A stretch of DNA of 64,000 nt from an uncultured Schlesneria sp. (lineage in GTDB: Bacteria > Planctomycetota > Planctomycetia > Planctomycetales > Planctomycetaceae), in the NCBI GenBank assembly GCA_903904835.1, contig CAIVEI010000065.1, forward strand, positions 31,335-95,334, given 5' to 3'. Position numbers and translations under genes: made by a program. The first letter of the stretch is position 1. The number at the start of each line of letters is the position of its first letter. Below the pieces are notes generated by a model, which had not been told where the DNA came from, searched no databases, and saw only the letters and a list, made by a program, of their open reading frames with translations. This document shows, piece by piece, positions 1-8,196 of this stretch.

Positions 1-1015
1 CAAGTCGAAACGCAACCAACGGATCTTGATCGCGTTCCAGTCGGACTGCTTCCAGGATTTCGAGCCCCTTCAATGGATCGCCCCAACGAAGTTCTCGTTC
101 CGCCGCCGCCATCTTGACTCGCCACGCTTCGGCAGGTGCCGAAGTATTGTTCGGGTTCAATTTTTCAATCGGCGGTTGATCATGTTCGTTGGCAACAGGA
201 CTGACAAAGATGATGGGAATCCCCGCACGTCCGGCCAGCGACGCCATTGCTGACAAGTTTGCTTCAAATCTTGCTATCCCCTGTTGAAAGGTGTCTCCGT
301 TGAATTCGATGTGCAAGTTGCCCGGCAAAGACTCGATCAGATCCCTGGATGACGCGCGAGGCTTTGTCAGTCTTCGAATGTTCTGTGCGAGATAGCAGCG
401 ACGCCAGATCGCGGCAGTTCGATACCACCGGGGGCTGAGCCAACTGGCCGAAGATGCCACACCGCCCGGTCCATAGAATTCGTTGTGGCCGGTATAGACG
501 ACGATCACATCGGGGTTTGCCTTGAGACCTTCATGGACGACGGCAACTTCGGTCGATGTATTCATCGCCGTGATCCCGGCGTTCAGAACCTCGATCGTCT
601 CACCCTCGGCAGCTTGAGCTTGAAGAGCGACTTCCATGTGACGAGGAAACGCAAGCTCGGAGGGATAGGGAAAACCCACAACCGTCGAACCGCCCACAAC
701 CAGAATCCGCCGAGTTCCCTTCGGCTTTGGCAACTGAAACGGTCGTGGTTCAGGCCCGGACAAATCGGCCTGTCCGTAGAAAGGCTCGTCGAACTTCGGA
801 TTCAACTGATACCAGCCCGGCGACTGGGAAAGCGGAACGATCAGGGAAAGATCACGACCGATTCCGAACAGGCGCAGACCACCTTCCAGTATGAGAAGAG
901 GGACGATTCCAAACGAGATCGCGGCGAGACGCAGCAACCAGACGCGACCTCGCGATCTGGTGCGGTTCGTTCTCCCGTTCTTTTGATCGAGTGAATCGGA
1001 CTTGGGTTTATCCAT
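1..1015 (-). CDS. SGNH/GDSL-family hydrolase, N-terminal part (runs off window)
   Basis: I translated this frame by hand; it is open from an ATG at 1015 to the window edge, so the C-terminus is missing. A basic N-terminus is followed by one hydrophobic segment (about residues 25-45), consistent with a signal anchor. The SGNH nucleophile block is visible as VVGGSTVVGFPY and the Asn block as YTGHNEFYG, which together mark an SGNH/GDSL esterase-like fold. The last visible part (AAAERELRWGDPLKGLEILE) looks like the start of a helical or TPR region. It begins 8 bp after the cytochrome stop and is the most distal visible gene of the minus-strand carbamoyltransferase cassette. SGNH proteins often remove or add acyl groups on surface glycans; the substrate here is unknown. 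Confidence 0.8.
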   Translation of the reverse strand, partial: MDKPKSDSLDQKNGRTNRTRSRGRVWLLRLAAISFGIVPLLILEGGLRLFGIGRDLSLIVPLSQSPGWYQLNPKFDEPFYGQADLSGPEPRPFQLPKPKGTRRILVVGGSTVVGFPYPSELAFPRHMEVALQAQAAEGETIEVLNAGITAMNTSTEVAVVHEGLKANPDVIVVYTGHNEFYGPGGVASSASWLSPRWYRTAAIWRRCYLAQNIRRLTKPRASSRDLIESLPGNLHIEFNGDTFQQGIARFEANLSAMASLAGRAGIPIIFVSPVANEHDQPPIEKLNPNNTSAPAEAWRVKMAAAERELRWGDPLKGLEILEAVRLERDQDPLVAFRL

Positions 1016-1023
1016 CGTCAAGA

Positions 1024-2184
1024 TCATTCCGGTTTCACGGGATTGGGGTGGATTCGAATCCAATGGTCATGAAATGAGATTCCCGGATGGACCTCGACTG
1101 CGGGCATGTGGCACGAGACGCAATTTTCGAGGGGAGATTGCGGGCAGATTTTGTTCCCCTCATCAACATTCGAGTGGCACTTCCGGCATTTTTCTGTGTA
1201 GTTTTCAGCAACAGCATCGACGGTGTGATGTGGATCGTGACAGGTTGTGCACCGCAACCGGTCCGTTGACCTTCGAAAGCAATTCGAGTTCAGCAACCCG
1301 ACCGGCTGAAACCGGGCCAGTTTTGGGTCACTTTTCGACACAGGCGACGACATCATTTCGGGGGTTCGATGACACCTTCCACACATTTGGATTTCTTGCA
1401 TTGGCGTGTCTCCACCTTTCGCGAATTGAATTGCGATCTCGTTTTGACTCGTCTGCATCGCTGCCGCATGGCTTCGTCCTGGACCGTGACAGCTCTCGCA
1501 ACTGACGTTGGCTCGAAGATCGTCAAGCTCTTGGCCATGAATTCGTCCCGTCGTCGTATGGCAACCGATGCAATTGACTGCGTCCTTTCCCTGATGTGTT
1601 CGCCCCAGGCAATCCAGCGGATCGCGAACGGCAACACCCGCGTGACTTGGTGTCAGGTCAAGCCGTTGTCCGTTGTCGAACAAAGTCAGTCGGTGTTCCA
1701 GCAACCTGGGCTGACCGCGTGCCTCATCCAGCAAAGTCACAAAGGTCGTTGCGTGCGTTCCCGATCCGACCGCGAATTGAACCGGTTGCCGCTGGCGGCG
1801 GCTTCCATCGTCGAATTCAGCAATCAGACGAGATCCTTCAATCGTAAATTTCAGGATGCCACTTCGTTCCGGGTCATTCCATTCGCGACCGTTCAGCATT
1901 GTAAATCGCTCGGCAAGATCGTCGGTATAAAAAGTTCGACCATGGCCGCTGCTCTTAAATGCGGTTGCTTGATCAGCATGGCATTCGGCACACGCATTGG
2001 AGCCAATGTAAGCGGGCTGAAGCGGGTTAGACCAGTTGTTGGAATTCTTCGATTCGGCCTCGTGCGTCGTGACTGAATTCGTGGAGGACTTCCAACCAGG
2101 GATCGAGCCGATACCGAACACGACTATCAGCACAATACCGCGATGCCACCAGTTCCAATTGTTGATCTTCATCAGCTTCGACAC
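1024..2184 (-). CDS. Secreted seven-haem cytochrome c (cytochrome c554-like)
   Basis: A 386-aa protein with an N-terminal membrane anchor or signal (residues about 15-31) and seven CxxCH haem c sites: CAECH at 65, CIGCH at 205, CESCH at 229, CGRCH at 268, CTTCH at 312, CRKCH at 333 and CVSCH at 355. The spacing and the CHGPGRSH segment resemble the multihaem c554/NrfA-like family. It should be periplasmic and carry electrons; its redox partner is unknown. It lies 13 bp after the DUF5989 gene and 8 bp before the SGNH gene, so it is probably co-transcribed with the carbamoyltransferase module. Planctomycete UnbV/TPR proteins often neighbour such cytochromes (family knowledge), but a joint function is inference. 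Confidence 0.85.
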   Translation of the reverse strand: MSKLMKINNWNWWHRGIVLIVVFGIGSIPGWKSSTNSVTTHEAESKNSNNWSNPLQPAYIGSNACAECHADQATAFKSSGHGRTFYTDDLAERFTMLNGREWNDPERSGILKFTIEGSRLIAEFDDGSRRQRQPVQFAVGSGTHATTFVTLLDEARGQPRLLEHRLTLFDNGQRLDLTPSHAGVAVRDPLDCLGRTHQGKDAVNCIGCHTTTGRIHGQELDDLRANVSCESCHGPGRSHAAAMQTSQNEIAIQFAKGGDTPMQEIQMCGRCHRTPEMMSSPVSKSDPKLARFQPVGLLNSNCFRRSTDRLRCTTCHDPHHTVDAVAENYTEKCRKCHSNVDEGNKICPQSPLENCVSCHMPAVEVHPGISFHDHWIRIHPNPVKPE

Positions 2185-2197
2185 TTTCGCACGGGCA

Positions 2198-2491
2198 TCA
2201 CCAAATGGGATAAATCAACGGTCCGAGCGCAGTCCCGCCAAGGAAAACCAGTCCTGCGAGCAAAAGAAGCACTATGACAATGGGAGTCAGCCACCACGCT
2301 CGATATTCACGAAGGAAATCCGTGAATTCCCGCACCAAACCTGGTGTGCGCTCGTTTGCTTGTTTTGCAAAGTCGATGACTTGCCCGTTGGCACTCGTCG
2401 GCTCCGAATTCGCGGCCGAGGTCGATTTCGACGTGTCGCTTTGGGGAATTGAGTGAGATATCTGTGACGGTGGAGTACGAGGTTCGGTCAT
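2198..2491 (-). CDS. DUF5989 family small membrane protein
   Basis: A 97-aa protein. An upstream in-frame extension exists, but the ATG at 2491 (MTEPRTPP) gives the family-like length and removes an implausible Arg/Cys-rich leader. The first 40 residues are Ser/Thr/Pro-rich. The conserved part is FTDFLREYRAWWLTPI followed by one transmembrane helix and a GGTALGPLIYPIW tail, the signature of DUF5989. The function is unknown. The family habitually sits beside carbamoyltransferase and SxtJ genes, as it does here, so it is probably an accessory of that module in the cytoplasmic membrane. Confidence 0.85.
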   Translation of the reverse strand: MTEPRTPPSQISHSIPQSDTSKSTSAANSEPTSANGQVIDFAKQANERTPGLVREFTDFLREYRAWWLTPIVIVLLLLAGLVFLGGTALGPLIYPIW

Positions 2492-2541
2492 GACTCCCTG
2501 ACTTGCCGACTGAGTTTTACAGAAACATTGTTTGATACGGA

Positions 2542-2952
2542 TTAGAACTGACGAAAGTAACGGCTGGCCGGAGGCATCGGGTCGCGACGCACCCAATAGG
2601 TCGAACGGGTCGGCTCGAATTGACGAGCCAGCGGGTCGACGCCGCAACATCTTAACAGAATTCCGACAGGAAAAACGAGCAGCCAGAACACGCTGGCGAG
2701 CAAGAGATACGAGACACACAAACCGATCGGAAAGACGGCGATCATCCAGCCAATGTAGCACCACCGAATAAGCGTTGGCCAGATCACTCCCATTACGCCG
2801 ATCAGAAGTGATACCCCCATGAGTATCGCAGCCAGGTCCTGAGAGCCGCCTCGCCTTGCGATTCCGGAAGCAAGCAGCGCTATGAGCACGACCTGGCCCA
2901 CGGCGAAGATTCGCAACTCATTCGGCGTCGGATTCCAGTTGATTCGGATCAT
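2542..2952 (-). CDS. SxtJ-like integral membrane protein
   Basis: A 136-aa protein with about three or four hydrophobic helices (for example around VVLIALLASGIA, LMGVSLLIGVMGVIW and the long stretch before GILLRCCGVDPLARQF), and a conserved C-terminal tail with the STYWVRRD motif typical of SxtJ-family proteins. SxtJ is named after a saxitoxin cluster gene of unknown role that travels with carbamoyltransferases. I chose the ATG at 2952 because a GAGG lies 5 bp upstream and it starts 7 bp after the carbamoyltransferase stop; a start at 2973 would overlap that gene. Likely partner of the adjacent carbamoyltransferase and DUF5989 protein. Confidence 0.8.
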   Translation of the reverse strand: MIRINWNPTPNELRIFAVGQVVLIALLASGIARRGGSQDLAAILMGVSLLIGVMGVIWPTLIRWCYIGWMIAVFPIGLCVSYLLLASVFWLLVFPVGILLRCCGVDPLARQFEPTRSTYWVRRDPMPPASRYFRQF

Positions 2953-2959
2953 CGAAACC

Positions 2960-4795
2960 TCAATCGAGCGCAAACTTTGGAGAAGTTGTCGCGGTGACGT
3001 CCTGGGCGATGTTGGTTTGTTCTGGTCGCAAAAGCACGAAACGTTCGATCACAAGGGCGTCGATATTCGTGTTGGCAAAACAATCATAAGCCTCTTCGGG
3101 GGTGCAGACGATTGGTTCGCCACGCACGTTGAAACTCGTATTGATCAACATGGGCGAACCGGTGAGAGACTCGAATTCCTTCAGCAAATGATGGAATCGA
3201 CCGTGTCGCTCGGCGTTGACGGTCTGCACTCGAGCAGAATAGTCAACGTGCGTCACAGCAGGAATTGTTGACCGGGGTGTGTTGATGGCCGGAAGTCCAC
3301 GGGATGGCGCATCGGCCGAAACGGGAAGGCGATGTTGCTGTCGCACGTTTGCAACGGTGAGCATATAGGGACCAAGGACTTTCGGCTCCGCATCAAAGTA
3401 TTCTGACGCGCATTCTTCGAGAACCGCTGGGGCGAAAGGACGGAACGATTCACGAAACTTGATCTTCAAATTCATGACTGATTGCAGTCGAGGACTACGC
3501 GCGTCACCAAGGATACTTCGCGAACCCAAGGCTCGCGGACCGAACTCCATCCGACCGGCAAACCAGCCAACGACCTGTTCCTTGGCTAGTAAACCCGCTA
3601 CGTACTGACACAATTCTGTTTCGTCGGAAATGTATCGATACTTGGCTCCTCGTGCATCGAGCATCGCACGTATGGCAGATTCATCGTAATTCGGACCTAA
3701 CAGTGACCCACGCAAAATATCATGGGGATTTGGCTGTCTTGGATTTTGAAGCAACTGATACCAGATCATCAAAGCGACGCCGAGCGCCCCGCCTGCGTCT
3801 CCCGCTGCGGGTTGAATCCAGATTCGTTCAAACGGACCTTCACGCGCAAGACGTCCGTTCGCAACACAGTTTAAAGCGACTCCGCCTGCCATGCACAGGT
3901 TGTTCATCCGGGTCATTTCGTGGAGGTGCTTCGCCATTCTCAAGATGATCTCTTCTGTCACCACCTGGATTGATGCAGCGAGATCAAGTTCGCGCTGAGT
4001 CAGCGGTGACTCGGGCGTTCGGGGCGGACCACCGAACAGTTGATCAAACTTTCGCGAGGTCATCGTAAGGCCGTGCCAAAAGTCAAAATAGGCCAGGTTC
4101 AGTCGAAACGACCCGTCGGGCTTCAAATCGAGAAGATGTCGATAGATCGCCTCAACAAATTGAGGTTCACCATACGGGGCCAGTCCCATGAGCTTGTACT
4201 CACCCGAGTTCACGCGAAAACCACAGAAATGGGTGAACGCCGAATATAACAGGCCCAGCGAATGAGGAAATCTTAGTTCGCCGGTTAACTCAATTCGATT
4301 TCCGTGACCAACGCCATAGCTTGTGGTGGCCCATTCTCCCACGCCATCAAGTGTTAAGATTGCGGCATCTTCAAAGGGAGATGGGAAGAATGCGCTGGCC
4401 GCGTGCGATTCATGATGTTCGCAAAAAACGAAACGCTTCTTGTAGTGATGACCGAGTTGCGATCGCAGGTCGCGATCGAGGAACAGTTTCTCTTTCAACC
4501 AGACTGGCATCGCCGAAATGAAAGAACGAAACCCAAACGGGACTGCGGCGACATACATCTCCAGCAACCGGCCAAACTTGAGTAATGGCTTCTCATAGTA
4601 GCCGACGTAGTCGATTTGGCTGACGGACAATCCTGCCTCGGCCAGACAGAATTCAACGGCCCTGGCAGGAAATGCCGCGTCATGTTTTTTTCTCGAAAAC
4701 CGTTCTTCCTGGGCGGCAGCAACGATCTTGCCGTCAACGATTAACGCTGCCGCAGAGTCGTGGTAATAAGCCGAAATTCCAAGTATCGCGGTCAT
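2960..4795 (-). CDS. Carbamoyltransferase (NodU/CmcH/TobZ family)
   Basis: A 611-aa protein from the ATG at 4795; a longer start at 4852 adds a low-complexity Ser/Thr/Gln leader not expected in the family. The N-terminal Kae1-like domain is clear (ILGISAYYHDSAAALIVDGK, then EERFSRKKHDAAFP). The C-terminal YrdC-like region has GRMEFGPRALGSRSILGDAR and ends with TSFNVRGEPIVCTPEEA. These enzymes make carbamoyl-adenylate from carbamoyl phosphate and ATP and transfer the carbamoyl group to a hydroxyl of a sugar, antibiotic or Nod factor. The acceptor is unknown. The neighbours (SxtJ, DUF5989, SGNH hydrolase) suggest decoration of an exported glycan or lipid-linked product; this is inference from context. 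Confidence 0.93.
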   Translation of the reverse strand: MTAILGISAYYHDSAAALIVDGKIVAAAQEERFSRKKHDAAFPARAVEFCLAEAGLSVSQIDYVGYYEKPLLKFGRLLEMYVAAVPFGFRSFISAMPVWLKEKLFLDRDLRSQLGHHYKKRFVFCEHHESHAASAFFPSPFEDAAILTLDGVGEWATTSYGVGHGNRIELTGELRFPHSLGLLYSAFTHFCGFRVNSGEYKLMGLAPYGEPQFVEAIYRHLLDLKPDGSFRLNLAYFDFWHGLTMTSRKFDQLFGGPPRTPESPLTQRELDLAASIQVVTEEIILRMAKHLHEMTRMNNLCMAGGVALNCVANGRLAREGPFERIWIQPAAGDAGGALGVALMIWYQLLQNPRQPNPHDILRGSLLGPNYDESAIRAMLDARGAKYRYISDETELCQYVAGLLAKEQVVGWFAGRMEFGPRALGSRSILGDARSPRLQSVMNLKIKFRESFRPFAPAVLEECASEYFDAEPKVLGPYMLTVANVRQQHRLPVSADAPSRGLPAINTPRSTIPAVTHVDYSARVQTVNAERHGRFHHLLKEFESLTGSPMLINTSFNVRGEPIVCTPEEAYDCFANTNIDALVIERFVLLRPEQTNIAQDVTATTSPKFALD

Positions 4796-4900
4796 GAGGT
4801 TTTGTTTCGGAGTGGAATTTGAAGTTGTTGGCAATTGAGAATGTTGTTTCATGCAGCCGAAATCGAGGCTGCGTGTGGTTCGATGTTGCCCGTCCAGACC

Positions 4901-7900
4901 CTAGCGTTCTAACGCACGATCGAAAACCGGAGCACTTCCTTCGCGGAGCAATATCTCGACTGGAACAGCGACATCGGCCAGACGTTGGACAAGTCCGGAC
5001 GGCCAGCGAATGATCAGTTCATCGATCTGAACGGCCGACCCAGTTCCAAAAACGAGTTGGCGTTCGTTACTGCATTGATATCCGTCCCCCGCTGTCAACT
5101 GACGAACGATCGATCGTGATCCGATACGTGCCTGAACCGTCGTACTGATGGCGTCGCGATTGGAATTGACGCCAAAAAGACGTAATGAAAGATGACCACC
5201 CACGGCCGATGTCGTGTTGCTCAGGATCGCGACGGGATCGCGTAGATGGCCCACCGCCAGATCGTCGCGTCCATCACGATTCCAATCGATGCGGGCAACA
5301 GTACGTCCCAGCCAATTCTGTTCAAAATAGGGGCCCAATTGGTTCTTCGGTAGATCGGCGAAGCGTCCGTTTCCGTCCAAACCGAATAATTGCGGCGGCA
5401 TTCGGTAGGGGCGGTTGAACCGGCTGAGGTCATCGACGTGTCCATTCGACACAAACAGCTCCAGTCGACCATCCAGGTCCGCGTCGAGAAATTGCGTCCC
5501 GAAACCAAGCATGTTCAACGACGGGGCTTCCAAACCGAAGCGACGAGTCTGATCTTCGAAGTATCCAGGCGCTGTATTGATGAAAAGCGTATTCGGTTCG
5601 GCGTAGAAATTGGTGATCAGCAAGTCCATTCGACCATTGTCATCGACATCACCGACAGCAATCCCCATGCTCCCGGTGGCCTTACCGGCACCATTGAAAG
5701 CAACCCCGCTTTCGACGGCGCGGTCGCGAAGTTGGCCCCTTTTCCCGTCGGTCATATCGGGTCGAAAAAAGAAACAGGGAGTGGTGTCGTTGGCCACAAA
5801 CAGGCTTAATCGCCCCTGGCCGTCCGCATCCCATGCGGCGACTCCCAATCCCATTCCAAGCGGGACTTCACCCAGCAATTCGGCGGTCGCCTCTTGAAAA
5901 CTGCCGTCCCCCTGATTCCGCCATAATCGATCGGCTTGCCCATGGAAATCAGACGGCATACAGAGTGTTGGCGATCCATCGGGATGATGACAGATGCGGT
6001 CGAACGTATCGGCATCTGCCGCGTAATTCACGTCGTAAATATCGGGCAAACCGTCGCCAGTCAGGTCCACCATAATGCAACTGGTGGTCCAGTCTGCTGC
6101 GGTCAGGCCCGCCAAATTCGTCACATCGTCAAACGTGCCGTCCCCCTGATTTTGCCAGAGTTGATTGCGGCCGATGTTGGCAACGTAAATATCAGGGAAG
6201 CCATCGGAGTTAAAGTCGCCGATCGTCACACCCTGTCCGAATCCCTTTTCGAGGATTCCGGCGGAAACTGTCACATCGTCAAATGAGACACCCGCGTGAT
6301 TTCGGTAGATCCGATCGACGTGGCCAACGTCGGGCGAACCAGGCGGCCAGGCATGGCCTTGCGTGAAGAACAAATCGGGAAACGCATCGAGATCAAAATC
6401 GAGTACGCCAATCCCTCCCCCGGTAAACTCGAACATGCGATGCGTCGGCGATCCTTTGACTCCGTTAAAATATTCAAATCGGATACCGATGGCGTGAGCG
6501 TCATCTCGAAATGTCGGAGAGACTTGAGCACCGGCGACATCAGTTCCTGAAGCTTTCGATTTCACGCGAAGATCGGGAAACGGGTAACGAGAAAGGTCAA
6601 CTGCCAGCGCAACATTCGCGTTGTCTATCACCAGTTTCAGTGGTTGATTCCGAACCGCTTGTCGCAACCGATCGAAGTGCGCCGGCAAATCCTTTGTGTT
6701 CGCACCCACGCTGATCGCAAATTGACACCATCCGTAAGCTTCCCACAATCGTCCCGCAGATTCATAGGCGTCTGCTAATGGCCATAACAGTTCGGGCTGA
6801 CCGCGATCAGCAGCGAATAGGACCCGATTTTGCATTTCTTCCAGTGCTTGCATTACCGACAAACGACCCCGAAATTCTTCGGCGATAAGGGTGTCGCCTG
6901 CGGCAGCGAGACAATGGACCAGCCGAAAGGTAGACGTTTTTGATTCGGGACTCCGTCGGATCGATTCCCAGTAGCAGCGAATCGCTCCTCGAACGTCGTC
7001 GACAGCTTCGGCCATCTGACCTCGGATTGACCAGACGTCGGCAAAGTCTTCAGCCCCCGCTGGCAATGATCGGTTCCATTCTGCGAATTCCGCGGATCGG
7101 CTGGTCGACAAGAGAAGTCGGCCCAACAGGACATAAGCGGCAATGTGCTGCGGATCAATCCGTAGCGAAGTCCTGAGAAGTTGTTCTGCTTCCGGATATC
7201 CTTCGCGTTGGAACGCGTGCCACGCAAGCCCCACGAGCGGATTCGGATCATGGGGATCGGCCTCATTCGCCTGGGTCAGTAATTCAAGGTCATCGACGAA
7301 AGTATCCGTGCGAGCGAGCAACAGCAGCATATCGGTTTCGGCGTTTTGTCGGATCAAACGCAACACGAGGGGTGTTGCTTCTCGCTTACGACCGCACAGA
7401 CAAAGCAATTGAACCAGCCCGGTGTTCGCGATGACGTTATCGGCGTCCAGTTCAAGGACGTCGCGGTACGCTCGTTCTGCCTTGCCAAGCTGGCATAAAT
7501 GCCGATGCAGAATGTTCGCTTCTCGCAGTCGATTCGATATTCTGACGCGGAAATCGCGTGACTTGATTTGACCAAAGTACCCGAGTGCCCGAGACCAGTT
7601 GTGTTGAGCTGCGGCACACTCCCCGGCCAGAACTAACGCTTCAATCAATTCTGGATCGAGTTCGTGCGCCTTCATCGCCAACTTTTCTGCTTCGGCAATA
7701 TGCCCAAGCCGCCGTTCGCGACGTGCCTTACTCAGGATTTCGTCGGGTGAAAGCGTTGCCCCCCATCCGAACCAGAAATAGAGGCTGCCGACGCAGACAA
7801 TCACCCCGATCATGAGTCCGATCGCGACGAACAGTCGAGAAGATCGTTGAGGGGGAGAATGATCTGGTTGAGCCACGTGGAGGTTGTTCGTTTTTGTAGT

Positions 7901-7918
7901 GTGGGCTTCAGCCCGCAC
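4901..7918 (-). CDS. TPR / FG-GAP repeat / ASPIC-UnbV protein (CRTAC1-like), copy 1
   Basis: About 1005 aa. One N-terminal transmembrane segment (about 29-50) anchors it; TPR-like helices follow (about 55-400), then an FG-GAP/VCBS propeller with repeated calcium-loop motifs (DFDLDAFPDLF, DFNSDGFPDIY, DLTGDGLPDIY, DVDDNGRMDLL, DADLDGRLELF, DWNRDGRDDLA), and a C-terminal ASPIC/UnbV domain ending near IDELIIRWPSGLVQRL. It should be exported and bind calcium and a protein or glycan ligand. The first codons overlap a GTGGGCTTCAGCCCGCAC-type palindrome, so the true start may be a later codon such as the GTG 14 codons in. It is a tandem paralogue of the gene at 8197. Function unproven. Confidence 0.88.
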   Translation of the reverse strand: MRAEAHTTKTNNLHVAQPDHSPPQRSSRLFVAIGLMIGVIVCVGSLYFWFGWGATLSPDEILSKARRERRLGHIAEAEKLAMKAHELDPELIEALVLAGECAAAQHNWSRALGYFGQIKSRDFRVRISNRLREANILHRHLCQLGKAERAYRDVLELDADNVIANTGLVQLLCLCGRKREATPLVLRLIRQNAETDMLLLLARTDTFVDDLELLTQANEADPHDPNPLVGLAWHAFQREGYPEAEQLLRTSLRIDPQHIAAYVLLGRLLLSTSRSAEFAEWNRSLPAGAEDFADVWSIRGQMAEAVDDVRGAIRCYWESIRRSPESKTSTFRLVHCLAAAGDTLIAEEFRGRLSVMQALEEMQNRVLFAADRGQPELLWPLADAYESAGRLWEAYGWCQFAISVGANTKDLPAHFDRLRQAVRNQPLKLVIDNANVALAVDLSRYPFPDLRVKSKASGTDVAGAQVSPTFRDDAHAIGIRFEYFNGVKGSPTHRMFEFTGGGIGVLDFDLDAFPDLFFTQGHAWPPGSPDVGHVDRIYRNHAGVSFDDVTVSAGILEKGFGQGVTIGDFNSDGFPDIYVANIGRNQLWQNQGDGTFDDVTNLAGLTAADWTTSCIMVDLTGDGLPDIYDVNYAADADTFDRICHHPDGSPTLCMPSDFHGQADRLWRNQGDGSFQEATAELLGEVPLGMGLGVAAWDADGQGRLSLFVANDTTPCFFFRPDMTDGKRGQLRDRAVESGVAFNGAGKATGSMGIAVGDVDDNGRMDLLITNFYAEPNTLFINTAPGYFEDQTRRFGLEAPSLNMLGFGTQFLDADLDGRLELFVSNGHVDDLSRFNRPYRMPPQLFGLDGNGRFADLPKNQLGPYFEQNWLGRTVARIDWNRDGRDDLAVGHLRDPVAILSNTTSAVGGHLSLRLFGVNSNRDAISTTVQARIGSRSIVRQLTAGDGYQCSNERQLVFGTGSAVQIDELIIRWPSGLVQRLADVAVPVEILLREGSAPVFDRALER

Positions 7919-8040
7919 GTGATGTTGATTCGCACGGGCTAAACCCCATGCGACGGCCCGAGTCTGGTCTGATGAAATCGCTAAGCGGGTGTAGGGTCGA
8001 AATGTTGTGCCTTATGAACGGAATTGCGTCGAAACACGGG

Positions 8041-8140
8041 GTGGCACGGGTTTACCGTTTTCGGTAAGGCCGTGTCTTCATGATTCGAAAACTTCGTCGA
8101 AGAGCACTGCTTAACCGAAGACGGTAAAACCGTGCCACCC
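8041..8140. repeat. Interspersed inverted-repeat element, copy 1
   Basis: Between the two UnbV genes lies an inverted repeat with 26-bp arms at 8041-8066 and 8115-8140 (two mismatches); the arms begin GGTGGCACGG. The spacer holds CCGTGTCTTCATG (8071-8083) and TCGAAGAGCA (8098-8107). The same two blocks at the same 14-bp spacing recur at 45558-45594, so this is a dispersed family rather than a one-off hairpin. The rest of the 7919-8196 gap has another short palindrome at about 7899-7920 and no gene that I can see. Confidence 0.75.
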
Positions 8141-8196
8141 GTTATCGCAGTCATCTGAATTAAAGAAAGACTGTAATCCGTGGAAGGTCGCCACGT

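Noticed and set aside
485..994. 169-aa open frame on the plus strand
   Set aside because: It lies antisense to the SGNH hydrolase, whose minus-strand frame has intact family motifs; composition is not protein-like.
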